64,000 nucleotides of DNA from positions 14,597-78,596 of the forward strand of contig JAKITE010000001.1 of assembly GCA_021648225.1 (NCBI GenBank), read 5' to 3'. Positions 17,070-26,228 of the stretch are shown in pieces. The first letter of the stretch is position 1, and each line of letters begins with the position of its first letter. The stretch is from Paracoccaceae bacterium. Its GTDB lineage: Bacteria; Pseudomonadota; Alphaproteobacteria; Rhodobacterales; Rhodobacteraceae. The notes below the pieces were generated by a model. It was not told where the DNA came from, did no database searches, and worked only from the letters and a program-made list of their open reading frames with translations. Made by a program: the position numbers and the translations under genes.

Positions 17070-17075
17070 AATTTA

Positions 17076-17100
17076 CGGGGCAGCGGTTAACGCTGCCCCG
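17076..17100. terminator. Strong hairpin between convergent genes
   Basis: A perfect 10-base stem CGGGGCAGCG/CGCTGCCCCG with a 5-base loop begins 6 bases after the permease stop and ends 3 bases before the stop of the convergent 8-oxoguanine deaminase gene. It can serve both strands. The U-tract is poor on the plus strand and AAATTT-like on the minus strand. Confidence 0.75.
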
Positions 17101-17103
17101 ATG

Positions 17104-18438
17104 CTATCCAACCAAACCTTGCGCCAGCCTGTTGGCTTTTTCCACAACAACAGGCAAATCAATGCCGGTCAGATTGCCGGCCTGCACCACAGCGCGGCCC
17201 TCGACATAAAGGTCACGCACTTTTTGTGGCCCGCAAAACACCAGCGCCGCCACCGGATCCCATGATCCGGCATTTTGCAGGCCCGACATATCCCAGATGG
17301 CAAAATCAGCACGTTTGCCAATTTCCAATGATCCGCAATCCTGCCGGCCCAATACCTTTGCACCGCCCAGCGTGGCTATTTCCAATATCTCGCGCGCGCC
17401 GATGCTGTCAGCACCGTTTTGCACCCGCTGCAATAGCATCGCCTGTCGGGCTTCGGCAATCAGGCTGCCGCTATCATTACTGGCCGAGCCATCCACCCCC
17501 AGCGCCACATTCACCCCCGCATCGCGCATGGCCCGCACCGGCGCAATGCCCGATCCCAGCCGACAATTGGAACAAGGGCAATGGGCCACACCAGTGCCGG
17601 TGCGGGCAAACAGATCAATCTCGACCGCATCCAGTTTTACACAATGGGCATGCCACACATCTTGGCCCACCCAGCCCAGATCCTCGGCATATTGGCCCGG
17701 ACGACAGCCGAATTTTTCCAGACTATAGGCGATATCCTCGTCATTTTCAGCCAGATGGGTGTGCAGCATCACCCCTTTGTCGCGCGCCAAAATCGCCGCG
17801 TCGCGCATCAATTCTCGGCTAACCGAAAACGGAGAACAAGGCGCAATGCCAATACGCAACATCGACCCGTCGCTGGCATCGTGATGGGCATCAATCAGCC
17901 GAATGCTATCTTTCAGAATGGCCGATTCCTGTTCGACCAAACTATCAGGCGGCAAGCCACCATCGCTTTCGCCAATGCTCATCGCGCCGCGCGTGGGGTG
18001 GAATCGTAAACCTATGGTTTGCGCGGCCTCGATCGTGTCTTCCAGCCGCACGCCATTGGGAAACAGATACAGATGATCCGACGACATGGTGCAGCCCGAA
18101 AGCGCCAGTTCCGCAAGCCCGATCTGGGCCGAGACAAACATATGTTCCGGCCCCATTTTTCCCCAAATAGGATACAGGGTTTGCAGCCAGCCAAACAGCA
18201 AGGCATCCTGCCCGCCCGGCACGGCTTTGGTCAGGGTTTGGTATAAATGGTGATGCGTATTCACCAAACCCGGCGTCACCACACAGCCCTTTGCGTCAAC
18301 AATTTCATCGGCAATTTGTGGCGTTTCACCAATGGCCGTGATCACGCCATCCTGCACAAAAATATCGCCGGATATTTCACGCCGTGTCTGGTCCATCGTG
18401 ACCAGAACATCCGCATTTTTGACCAGTAATGTCGCCAT
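17104..18438 (-). CDS. 8-oxoguanine deaminase
   Basis: 444 residues from the ATG that overlaps the upstream puuD stop (TAATG); a longer in-frame start lies inside puuD. Amidohydrolase motifs: PGLVNTHHHLYQTL (HxH metal site), MLHTHLAEN, WHAHCVKL and ALGVDGSASND. The family includes hydroxydechloroatrazine ethylaminohydrolase, but the MGPEHMFVSAQIGLAEL and CTMSSDHLYLFPNG segments and the purine-gene neighbourhood favour 8-oxoguanine deaminase, giving urate from 8-oxoguanine. Urate would then be oxidised by the overlapping PuuD. N-terminal residues MATLLVKNADVLVT fit the family start well. Confidence 0.88.
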   Translation of the reverse strand: MATLLVKNADVLVTMDQTRREISGDIFVQDGVITAIGETPQIADEIVDAKGCVVTPGLVNTHHHLYQTLTKAVPGGQDALLFGWLQTLYPIWGKMGPEHMFVSAQIGLAELALSGCTMSSDHLYLFPNGVRLEDTIEAAQTIGLRFHPTRGAMSIGESDGGLPPDSLVEQESAILKDSIRLIDAHHDASDGSMLRIGIAPCSPFSVSRELMRDAAILARDKGVMLHTHLAENDEDIAYSLEKFGCRPGQYAEDLGWVGQDVWHAHCVKLDAVEIDLFARTGTGVAHCPCSNCRLGSGIAPVRAMRDAGVNVALGVDGSASNDSGSLIAEARQAMLLQRVQNGADSIGAREILEIATLGGAKVLGRQDCGSLEIGKRADFAIWDMSGLQNAGSWDPVAALVFCGPQKVRDLYVEGRAVVQAGNLTGIDLPVVVEKANRLAQGLVG

Positions 18439-19625
18439 TATTCTGCTGGCGCCCCCGCGCGAATCCACGACCCCAACAAGGCCCTGTCCTCCGGCGTCAT
18501 GCCGGTTTCATTGCCAAGCGGCATATTGTTTGACAACACCGATTGCGTCAGGATTTTGGCGCTATAGGCGCGGATGTCTTCCAGCGTGTCAAATTTCACC
18601 CCGCCGGGGGCCTCGTCAAAAAACTCGTTTGTGGGCGTTGCCGAATGGCAAATGGTGCAATTATCCGCCACAATTTGCAAAGCCTCCACCGGAAAGAAAT
18701 CAACCGTGGCCTGATCGGGCCGCCACATGGAAAACCCGATCAAGGCAACCACCATGGCCCCAACCACCGGCCATTGCCAATACAGGGCTTTGCCATGAAT
18801 TCCGGCCTCGTGCATATTGTAAAACACCCGCACAACCACGCCAATCACCAGCACCATTGCCACCATGACCCATGCATAAGGATGCCCGAACGCAATCGGG
18901 TAGTGGTTGGAAATCATCATCAAAACAACCGGCAAGGTCAGGTAATTATTATGGGTTGAACGCAATTTTGCAATTTGGCCATAGCGCCCGTCGGGCGTGC
19001 GCCCTGCCTTAAGATCATCCACCACAACTTTGGTATTGGGGATGATCACCAAAAACACATTGCCGGTCATCATCGTGGCGACAATCGCGCCCGTATGCAG
19101 CCACGCGGCGCGGGCGGTAAACACCTGCTGAAACCCCCATGACGCCGCAACAATCGCCACAAACAGCACCGCAAACACCAATATCGGCGATTTCCGCAAG
19201 GCCGATTTACACAGCGCATCATAAAAGATCCACGCCAGTGCCAGCGACATTACCGAGATAAAAATCGCCTCCCAAACTTCTAAATCCATGACCTCGCGAT
19301 CAATCAAAAAGCCTTTGGCGCCCCAATAATACATAACGATCAGCATCAAAAATCCGGTCAGCCAGGTGGTATAGCTTTCCCATTTGAACCATTTCAGGGC
19401 TTCGGGCATTTCTTCGGGGGCAATCTGGTATTTGACCACATGATAAAACCCGCCGCCATGCACCGACCAGCTATCGCCTTTTGCGCCCTCGGGCAGGCCT
19501 TTGCGTTTTTTCAGCGAAGCATCCAGCCACATAAAATAAAACGAAGAACCGATCCAGCCGATTGCGGCAATGATATGCGCCCAACGGACAAACAAACTTA
19601 TCCATTCTTGTAAAATTGATTCCAT
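18438..19625 (-). CDS. puuD: Urate hydroxylase PuuD (membrane protein with cytochrome c tail)
   Basis: 395 residues from the ATG after AGGTGGGAT. About eight to nine membrane helices (start WISLFVRWAHIIAAIGWIGSSFYFMW, ending near residue 300) belong to the DUF989/urate oxidase N-terminal family. The C-terminal 90 residues are a cytochrome c domain with the haem site CTICH and an axial Met candidate in NNMPLG. This cofactor-bearing integral enzyme oxidises urate to 5-hydroxyisourate and delivers electrons to the respiratory chain rather than making H2O2. It overlaps the 8-oxoguanine deaminase gene and diverges from uraD. 5-hydroxyisourate hydrolase (uraH) is not in the window. Confidence 0.93.
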   Translation of the reverse strand: MESILQEWISLFVRWAHIIAAIGWIGSSFYFMWLDASLKKRKGLPEGAKGDSWSVHGGGFYHVVKYQIAPEEMPEALKWFKWESYTTWLTGFLMLIVMYYWGAKGFLIDREVMDLEVWEAIFISVMSLALAWIFYDALCKSALRKSPILVFAVLFVAIVAASWGFQQVFTARAAWLHTGAIVATMMTGNVFLVIIPNTKVVVDDLKAGRTPDGRYGQIAKLRSTHNNYLTLPVVLMMISNHYPIAFGHPYAWVMVAMVLVIGVVVRVFYNMHEAGIHGKALYWQWPVVGAMVVALIGFSMWRPDQATVDFFPVEALQIVADNCTICHSATPTNEFFDEAPGGVKFDTLEDIRAYSAKILTQSVLSNNMPLGNETGMTPEDRALLGSWIRAGAPAE

Positions 19626-19702
19626 TATCCCACCTGATTTGTTACTGCCAAAGTGTAACGCCGGTTTTGCGCCGCGCAAAGCGGTTTTTTGATGGGGTCG
19701 AG

Positions 19703-20185
19703 ATGCGGAAACTAGAAGATATCAAAGAAAAATTTGTTGAAATATACGGCGGTATTTATGAACATTCGCCTTGGGTGGCCGAGGCCTCGTTTGACGGCGG
19801 TGTTGGGGATCTTTCGCTGAAAATGCGCCAAGTGGTTGAGGATGCAGGCTTGGACGCGCAGCTGAAATTACTGCGCGCCCACCCTGACTTGGCCGGAAAG
19901 CTGGCCACATCCGGCGCGCTGACGGCTGAAAGCACATCGGAACAGGCCGGTGCAGGGCTGGATGATTGTTCCGAGGCCGAGTTTGCCGAATTTACTGCAC
20001 TAAATGAACGCTATAAGGCAAAATTCGGCTTCCCGTATATCTTGGCAGTCAAAGGCCGGCATCGGGTTGAAATTCTGGAAAATTTCCGCAGCCGGATTGA
20101 TAATTCGCCGGAACAGGAATTTCGCGAGGCACTGGATCAGGTGCATCAAATCGCCAAATTGCGATTGAAGGACATGCATAACTAA
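19703..20185 (+). CDS. uraD: OHCU decarboxylase UraD
   Basis: 160 residues from MRKLEDIKEKF; an upstream extension would overlap the divergent puuD promoter. Motifs FVEIYGGIYEHSPWVAE, LLRAHPDLAGKLA (catalytic His in HPDL) and YKAKFGFPYILAVKG are the family's signature. It decarboxylates 2-oxo-4-hydroxy-4-carboxy-5-ureidoimidazoline to S-allantoin, the third step after urate oxidation. It is divergent from puuD with a 77-bp shared promoter region, so the two are probably induced together. The 3' end is 7 bp from the convergent membrane-protein gene. Confidence 0.94.
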   Translation: MRKLEDIKEKFVEIYGGIYEHSPWVAEASFDGGVGDLSLKMRQVVEDAGLDAQLKLLRAHPDLAGKLATSGALTAESTSEQAGAGLDDCSEAEFAEFTALNERYKAKFGFPYILAVKGRHRVEILENFRSRIDNSPEQEFREALDQVHQIAKLRLKDMHN

Positions 20186-20192
20186 ACCGCTG

Positions 20193-21596
20193 TTAGGGGC
20201 AGTTTTTGATCTGAATGATCGAAAAAGCCCAATCGCCGCGTGAATACCACAATTCCGTGCCAAATAATTTTAACGGCACTTGTTGAAATGTTGAATAAAC
20301 CAAACATTCCGTCGCCGAAATTTCTGGCGCAGCACGATTTGAAATTGCCTGAAAAGAAATACGGTAATCTGCACCAGAAGGGTCAACCGTAAACCGGTAT
20401 TGCCTCTCAATACCGCCAATCAAGGCATTGCCGGAAAGGCTATATTTATCTGTTAAAAATATTGCTTTCTCTGATAGTTCTTGCACAGCAAGGCTCAATT
20501 TTTCCGCTGGAACACCCTCATTAATATTTTTAATAGTTAATATGCTGTTCAAACCGATTGAAAGCACAAAAGCAGCCGACAGCCACACCAAAATTACAGT
20601 TTGTATCCGGCCAATTATCCGGCTGCCTGAAGGCACAATAAAAATTACAAAAGGTAATAACCAGCCAATATTGTAAACCGTTGTCGGCACCCGAATAGAG
20701 GTGAAATAAACTAATATTATAAGGGTGAAAAAACCAACCCACACCTCTGGTTTACGGCAGGAGAAACACCTTTCGGCGCCTAGCAACACCAGCAATATGA
20801 TCAGTAAGATCATCAAAGGTAATCTGGAATTCATCAGAAAATAGCTGCCAAAACTACCATCCGTGCGACTTGAAATTCGCTTGGCGTGTTCAATAATCCC
20901 GGCGACCCAATCCAGCAGCGCTATATCTGTAAATAACAAGGTCAACAAGAAAATCCCGAAAGGGACCAAAACAATCTGGGCCAAAACCACCAACCAGCAC
21001 AGCTTTCGTTCCATATCCGAGCTAAACAGGATGATACCGCCAATCAAAGCAAGGTAAACAGCTAATACAGGGCTGGTAACCGCAACAGCCGAAATGCAAG
21101 ATACAATCAACGCGGTGCGAAAAACCAAATTTCGCCACTCAACGCCCCAAAAGAACACCAACAAAATCACAGAAGCAACCAGTTCAGGGCGGCCAGCTTG
21201 ATACAAAAACAGCCCCAAAAATATTGGCAAGCAAATTATGGCCTTAAAAGCTCCAAACCGGAAAAAGCAAAATAGGGCGTAGCCCCAAAATGTCAAAAGC
21301 ACGATCAAATGGCTGGAAAATTTAGCCTGCGCAATGCCAGCTAAACCCGTAAACCAGCTTTGAATTTCCCCAGCTAAGCTCGGCATCAGCCAACCGTGCC
21401 ACAGTAATTCCCCTGATGGATTTCCCGCGATAGGAGACAAGAACGGATGCGTTAACCTGCCGTTTTCGGCGTAATTATAGATAATTGGCTGAAACCAAAT
21501 ATCGTCCCAGACAATAAGCACAGCCCCGTTTACATCGGCATAAAGAAAATTCCGATAATGCCAGACCCAACAACCAGCAATAATCCAAATAACCAA
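20193..21596 (-). CDS. Integral membrane protein of unknown function
   Basis: About 467 residues with roughly ten hydrophobic helices and a C-terminal extramembrane domain of about 100 residues (from NSILTIKNINEGVPAEK on). No family is recognised. A DDIWFQPIIYNYAENGRLTHPF segment after the first helix recalls multi-helix glycosyltransferases of the GT-C type (periplasmic acidic motif followed by a long loop), but this is only a resemblance. No ATG lies near the N-terminus: the frame opens 33 nt upstream and TTG at 21596, preceded by GAAAGGCGC, is the best start. By eye it is richer in A+T than its neighbours, so it may be acquired. It follows upp by 38 nt on the same strand. Confidence 0.72.
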   Translation of the reverse strand: MVIWIIAGCWVWHYRNFLYADVNGAVLIVWDDIWFQPIIYNYAENGRLTHPFLSPIAGNPSGELLWHGWLMPSLAGEIQSWFTGLAGIAQAKFSSHLIVLLTFWGYALFCFFRFGAFKAIICLPIFLGLFLYQAGRPELVASVILLVFFWGVEWRNLVFRTALIVSCISAVAVTSPVLAVYLALIGGIILFSSDMERKLCWLVVLAQIVLVPFGIFLLTLLFTDIALLDWVAGIIEHAKRISSRTDGSFGSYFLMNSRLPLMILLIILLVLLGAERCFSCRKPEVWVGFFTLIILVYFTSIRVPTTVYNIGWLLPFVIFIVPSGSRIIGRIQTVILVWLSAAFVLSIGLNSILTIKNINEGVPAEKLSLAVQELSEKAIFLTDKYSLSGNALIGGIERQYRFTVDPSGADYRISFQAISNRAAPEISATECLVYSTFQQVPLKLFGTELWYSRGDWAFSIIQIKNCP

Positions 21597-21634
21597 GCGC
21601 CTTTCTTTGTCGAATACTCCAAAGACTTACCGCG

Positions 21635-22267
21635 CTATTTAGTGCCAAACATGCGATCACCCGCATCGCCAAGCCCGGGCAGAATATAGCCAATATCGCT
21701 AAGCTGCCGATCCAGTGCGGCTGAAACAATCGGCACATCGGGGTGGGCCTCTTTCATGCGCGCAACGCCTTCGGGCGCGGCCAGCAGGCATAAAAATCTG
21801 ATATCCGTGGCACCGGCTTCTTTCAAAAGATCAATCGCCTTAACCGAGGAATTGCCGGTTGCCAGCATCGGATCAACCGCTATCACCACCCGTTGATCGA
21901 GGTCTTTGGGAACCTTGAAATAATACTGAACGGGTTGCAGGGTTTTTTCATCGCGATACAGGCCCACAAACCCGACCCTTGCTGACGGGATCAGCTCCAA
22001 CACCCCGTCCAGCAAGCCGTTTCCAGCCCGCAAAATCGACACCAATGCCAGTTTTTTGCCTTTTAGAACAGGTGCCTCCATGGCTTCCATCGGGGTTTCG
22101 ATGGAGGTTGTGGTCATCGGCAACCCGCGTGTCACCTCGTAAGCCAGCAAATGGCTGATTTCGCGCAAAAGCTGCCGGAACACCGCTGAGGAAGTGGATT
22201 TCTCACGCATTTTGGTCAGTTTATGTTGCACCAGCGGGTGGTCAACCAAGGTAAAATGTTGGTCCAT
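21635..22267 (-). CDS. upp: Uracil phosphoribosyltransferase
   Basis: 210 residues from the ATG preceded by AAGGAGCATAAA. Converts uracil and PRPP to UMP. Motifs: [19 protein letters not shown], the PRPP loop [16 protein letters not shown], and the C-terminal uracil-binding [30 protein letters not shown] is also characteristic. Its start overlaps the add stop region (the TAA of add ends 2 bases inside), so it is the last gene of the salvage operon and uses the uracil released by deoxyuridine phosphorolysis. Confidence 0.96.
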   Translation of the reverse strand: MDQHFTLVDHPLVQHKLTKMREKSTSSAVFRQLLREISHLLAYEVTRGLPMTTTSIETPMEAMEAPVLKGKKLALVSILRAGNGLLDGVLELIPSARVGFVGLYRDEKTLQPVQYYFKVPKDLDQRVVIAVDPMLATGNSSVKAIDLLKEAGATDIRFLCLLAAPEGVARMKEAHPDVPIVSAALDRQLSDIGYILPGLGDAGDRMFGTK

Positions 22268-22268
22268 T

Positions 22269-23258
22269 TTATGCTCCTTCAAATTTCTTTAATATTTTGC
22301 TGCGGGTTATCTCGTCACAAAATGCCGCCTGCATTGCGGTTTGGTTTATGGCATTAAAATCGCTGATTTCCCAGCCCAATTCCTGATGCAGGTTGGTGTA
22401 TTCTGCGGTCATATCGGTGTGAAAATAGGGGGGGTCGTCGGTTGAAACCGTGATCTTGACCCCTGCATCGCGCAAAGCAGAAATGGGATGCAATTTCAGA
22501 TCTTTGAACAAAGACAATGAAATATTGGAGCCGGGATTGACCTCCAACACAATATTTTTTTCCACAATCATCCGCACCAATTCAGGGTCATCAATGGCAC
22601 GCACCCCGTGGCCAATCCGGCTGACAGGCAAGCTGTCGAGCGTTTCGCGCACCGAATCCGGCCCGCAAACCTCGCCCGCATGGGAGGTAATACCAAGCCC
22701 CGATTCAGCAGCCTGTTCAAACGCATAGCTGAAATCAGCTGCGTTGCCAAATGCCTCGTCACCGCCCATGCCCCAGCCGGTCAACAGCCCCGACGCAGTT
22801 TCGGCAGCAACTTTTGAGGTAATTTTTGCCTGATCCGCCCCCATATGACGCACACAAGTGGCAATAAAACGCGCCTCGATCCCCGAGGCATTTTTGGCCG
22901 CAACCGCGCCCTCGCTCATCGCGGCCAGATATTCTTTCCATGCGATCAAATCCCCGCCGCCGCAAAAATCCGGCGCCAGAAATAATTCGGTATAAACCAC
23001 GCCGTGCGAGGCGGATTCAGCCAAAACCGCCTCGACAAGACGTTTGAAATCCTCGGGGGTTTTCAACACTTCGCAAGCGCGCTCATAGGTTTTTAGAAAA
23101 TCGACAAAATCAACCCATTGGTAATTGCCATCCGCATCGAAAACGCCGGTCATATCGATTTTTTTTTCACTGGCCAATTGACGGATAAAATCGGGCGGCG
23201 CTGCGCCCTCCAGATGCAAATGGATTTCGGTTTTTGCAATATCGCGCCAATCATTCAT
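22269..23258 (-). CDS. add: Adenosine deaminase
   Basis: 329 residues. Zinc-site motifs: [20 protein letters not shown] (HxH), [11 protein letters not shown] (His plus catalytic Glu), SRIGHGVRA and VSTDDPPYF (metal Asp pair). It deaminates adenosine or deoxyadenosine to inosine or deoxyinosine. The start ATG overlaps the stop of deoB by 4 bases (ATGA-type), fixing it in the cdd-deoA-deoB-add-upp operon. An adenine deaminase activity cannot be excluded from motifs alone, because the two subgroups are similar, but the nucleoside context favours adenosine. Confidence 0.92.
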   Translation of the reverse strand: MNDWRDIAKTEIHLHLEGAAPPDFIRQLASEKKIDMTGVFDADGNYQWVDFVDFLKTYERACEVLKTPEDFKRLVEAVLAESASHGVVYTELFLAPDFCGGGDLIAWKEYLAAMSEGAVAAKNASGIEARFIATCVRHMGADQAKITSKVAAETASGLLTGWGMGGDEAFGNAADFSYAFEQAAESGLGITSHAGEVCGPDSVRETLDSLPVSRIGHGVRAIDDPELVRMIVEKNIVLEVNPGSNISLSLFKDLKLHPISALRDAGVKITVSTDDPPYFHTDMTAEYTNLHQELGWEISDFNAINQTAMQAAFCDEITRSKILKKFEGA

Positions 23259-24460
23259 AAAATATTCTCTCCGTTTTTGCCTTTTGCCAGCCCCATATGG
23301 GCCGCGATGGTTTCAGCCACATCGGTAAAGGCAATCTGGCCAAGGTTTTTTGGTATAATTTTCGGACCGGTCAGCAAAACCGGCACCCGTTCGCGGGTAT
23401 GCTCAGAGCCATGCCATGTCGGGTCATTGCCATGATCGGCTGAAATTATCAGCAAATCATCGGCTTGTAATCCCGCCAATATTTCCGGCAAACGCCTATC
23501 GAACACCTCCAGCGCGCAGGCATAACCCGCAACATCGCGCCGATGCCCATACAGGCTGTCAAATTCTACATAATTGGCAAATATCAGATCACCGCTTTGG
23601 GCTTGATCCATCAAGGCCACCGTATGATCGACCAGCGCCATATCGTCTTTGCCTTTGAAAACCTTGCTGATGCCTTGATGCGCAAATATATCACCGATTT
23701 TTCCAATCGCCAAAACCTGCCCGCCAGCGGCAATAATGCGGTCGCAAATCGTGGCTTCGGGCGGCGAGATCGCATAATCGCGCCGATTGGCTGTGCGTTG
23801 AAAACTGGTTTTATCCGCGCCAATAAAAGGCCGCGCAATCACCCGGCCAACCCTCATCGGATGAAAAATTTCCGCCGCAATCTGACAAATTTCCAACAAC
23901 CGCGCCAAGCCAAAACTTTCTTCATGGGCGGCAATCTGAAACACACTATCGGCCGAGGTATAACAAATCGGCTTGCCGCTTTGCATATGTTCCTCGCCAA
24001 ATTCAGCAATAATTTTCAACCCCGAGGCATGGCGATCTGCCAAGATGCCCGGCAATTCAGCGCGCCTGATAAACTCCTGAATTTTATCAGGTGGAAAACA
24101 AGGCTGGGTATCGGGAAAATAATGCCAGTTAAACGGCACCGGTACACCGGCCAATTCCCAATGGCCGGTCGGGGTGTCTTTGCCATTTGACACCTCGTTA
24201 GCCGCAGCAAAACAGGCATTCGGGCCCTCAATCAAACCCGCTGGCAATACGCCTGTCGCCAGTTTGGCAGCAGAGCCTAGCCCAAGCTGGCACAGGTTTG
24301 GCAGATGCAACGGCCCTTTACGGCCAATATCAGCCCGCCCCGCCGCGCATTCCTTTGCGATATGGCCCAGCGTATCCGACCCCTGATCGCCAAAATCCTG
24401 TGCATCCAGCGCACCGCCAATGCCCACGGAATCCATGATCAGTAAAATTGCGCGGCTCAT
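23255..24460 (-). CDS. deoB: Phosphopentomutase
   Basis: 401 residues, close to the usual length. Alkaline-phosphatase-superfamily metal motifs: [20 protein letters not shown] (first Asp), [10 protein letters not shown] (phospho-acceptor Thr region), [16 protein letters not shown] and [22 protein letters not shown] (metal Asp and His residues). It interconverts ribose- or deoxyribose-1-phosphate and the 5-phosphates, passing the sugar from nucleoside phosphorolysis (deoA next door) to central metabolism. Start and stop overlap deoA and add by 4 bases each, so translation is coupled. Confidence 0.96.
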   Translation of the reverse strand: MSRAILLIMDSVGIGGALDAQDFGDQGSDTLGHIAKECAAGRADIGRKGPLHLPNLCQLGLGSAAKLATGVLPAGLIEGPNACFAAANEVSNGKDTPTGHWELAGVPVPFNWHYFPDTQPCFPPDKIQEFIRRAELPGILADRHASGLKIIAEFGEEHMQSGKPICYTSADSVFQIAAHEESFGLARLLEICQIAAEIFHPMRVGRVIARPFIGADKTSFQRTANRRDYAISPPEATICDRIIAAGGQVLAIGKIGDIFAHQGISKVFKGKDDMALVDHTVALMDQAQSGDLIFANYVEFDSLYGHRRDVAGYACALEVFDRRLPEILAGLQADDLLIISADHGNDPTWHGSEHTRERVPVLLTGPKIIPKNLGQIAFTDVAETIAAHMGLAKGKNGENIL

Positions 24461-25767
24461 GGGGATACCCGTTCAATAATCAGGGGCGCTTCATCCGCAG
24501 GTCTGTCAGAAATTTTATACGCCGCCAGAACACGTTTTTTTGCCGCATCAAGCGTCGACTGGTTTTTTGCATGAATGCGCGCCACCGGTTGTTGCGCATC
24601 GACCATTTGGCCAATGCCCGCCAGCCAATCCAGCCCGACAGCATGGTCGATTTTATCGCTGGATTTACGGCGACCGCCGCCCAGTTCAACCACAGCCATG
24701 CCGATATTTGTGGTGTCAATTGCACTGACAAACCCTTGTTGATCAACGTAAATTTCCTCGATAAAATCACATCTAGGCAGGTATTTTTGCATGTTTTCAA
24801 CATAATCCACCGGCCCGCCAAGTGCGGCAACCATCTGGCCAAATTTTTCTGCCGCAGCGCCGGATTGAAAGGCATTTTGCATTTTTTCAGCCCCTGCTTT
24901 CACCCCGTCCGCAAGGCCGGCACTGGCCAACAGTTCTGCGCCCAAAGCGATCGTAACATCCCATAACCGGCTGTCGATTTCTTTGCCGGTCAGAAAATCT
25001 ACCGCGTTTTCAACCTCGATCGCATTGCCCGCTGCCCGCGCCAATGGCTCGTTCATATCGGTGATTAGCGCGGTTGCGGCGCAGCCTGCACCATTGGCGA
25101 CCTCTACCAGACTTTGCGCCAGATCCCGCGCCTGTTGCGGGGTTTTCATAAAGGCACCACTGCCGCATTTCACATCCAAAACCAGCCCCTCCAGCCCTGC
25201 TGCCAGTTTTTTAGACAGAATCGACGCGGTAATCAGATCAATCGATTCAACCGTGGCGGTGACATCGCGAATCCCGTAAAGCCGCTTGTCAGCCGGGGCG
25301 ACCTGCCCCGTTTGGCCGATAATCGCACAGCCGATATCGCGGGTAACGCGGCGCAGCGTTTCGATATCCGGCTGGGTTTGATAGCCGGGGATGGCATCGA
25401 ATTTATCCAATGTGCCGCCGGTATGCCCCAATCCGCGCCCCGAAATCATCGGCACAAATGCCCCGCAAACTGCCAGCGCCGGTGCCAGCATCAAGGAAAT
25501 ATTATCGCCAACCCCGCCGGTTGAATGTTTGTCCAGCACCGGACCGGGTAAATCCCATGTCAGCACATCGCCGCTGTCGCGCATGGCTTTGGTCAGGTTT
25601 ACCCGTTCAGGCATTGTCATTTTCTGAAAGAAAACCGCCATGGCAAAGGCCGCGGCCTGTTCGCCAGAAACCGAACCATCGACCAGACCCTTGGCAAAAA
25701 AGCCCAGCTGGGCTTGGGATAATTCGCGCCCGTCGCGTTTGGCGGCGATGATTTCTTGCGCCAGCAT
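24457..25767 (-). CDS. deoA: Thymidine phosphorylase
   Basis: 436 residues. Motifs: [19 protein letters not shown] (phosphate site), [20 protein letters not shown] (family signature), [12 protein letters not shown] and the C-terminal domain beginning near [13 protein letters not shown]. It splits thymidine or deoxyuridine with phosphate to base and deoxyribose-1-phosphate. The length and the HTGGTLDK signature fit either thymidine or pyrimidine nucleoside phosphorylase. The neighbours cdd (makes deoxyuridine/uridine) and deoB (uses the sugar phosphate) fit both. The start overlaps the cdd stop as TGATG. Confidence 0.94.
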   Translation of the reverse strand: MLAQEIIAAKRDGRELSQAQLGFFAKGLVDGSVSGEQAAAFAMAVFFQKMTMPERVNLTKAMRDSGDVLTWDLPGPVLDKHSTGGVGDNISLMLAPALAVCGAFVPMISGRGLGHTGGTLDKFDAIPGYQTQPDIETLRRVTRDIGCAIIGQTGQVAPADKRLYGIRDVTATVESIDLITASILSKKLAAGLEGLVLDVKCGSGAFMKTPQQARDLAQSLVEVANGAGCAATALITDMNEPLARAAGNAIEVENAVDFLTGKEIDSRLWDVTIALGAELLASAGLADGVKAGAEKMQNAFQSGAAAEKFGQMVAALGGPVDYVENMQKYLPRCDFIEEIYVDQQGFVSAIDTTNIGMAVVELGGGRRKSSDKIDHAVGLDWLAGIGQMVDAQQPVARIHAKNQSTLDAAKKRVLAAYKISDRPADEAPLIIERVSP

Positions 25768-26159
25768 CAGCTTTTGCCCAGATGGCCAAGCCCGAAAGAC
25801 CCCGGTAATAATTCACCTAATGTCGTGCGAAATTGCTCGCCTTTTGGCGAGGCAATGATCACGACCGCGTCTTTATCGGCAAATTCCGAGATTTTCTGGC
25901 GACACCCCCCGCAAGGCGTTACCGGCTGGTCTGCATCTGCGACAACCAGAATTTCCACAATCACCCGTTCGCCAGCCGCAGCCATGGCAGCAATGGCCCC
26001 TGCTTCGGCGCAGGTGCCTTCGGGGTAAGCGGCATTTTCGACATTACAGCCGGAAAATATAGCCCCCGATGCGGTGCGTAATGCCGCCCCTACATGGAAA
26101 TTGGAATAGGGCGCATGGGCGTTTTTACGTACGAATTTTGCTGCTTCGAATAATGACAT
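25767..26159 (-). CDS. cdd: Cytidine deaminase
   Basis: 130 residues, the small homotetrameric type. Zinc-binding motifs [19 protein letters not shown] (Cys-Ala-Glu with the proton-shuttling Glu) and [10 protein letters not shown] (PCxxC) are intact. It converts cytidine or deoxycytidine to the uridine forms. It is the first gene of the nucleoside salvage operon. The promoter must lie in the 69-bp gap behind the sigma-54 regulator gene, unless the operon is transcribed from farther upstream, since all are on the minus strand. Confidence 0.96.
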   Translation of the reverse strand: MSLFEAAKFVRKNAHAPYSNFHVGAALRTASGAIFSGCNVENAAYPEGTCAEAGAIAAMAAAGERVIVEILVVADADQPVTPCGGCRQKISEFADKDAVVIIASPKGEQFRTTLGELLPGSFGLGHLGKS

Positions 26160-26228
26160 ATGGGGCCTCTTTCAAATCAGAGTATGCGCCCAGTATTCAG
26201 GTGTATGCAAGGGATTCGCGCGATTTCG

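Noticed and set aside
23543..24190. Open frame of 215 codons on the plus strand inside deoB
   Set aside because: Antisense to a conserved gene, without start signals or family resemblance.
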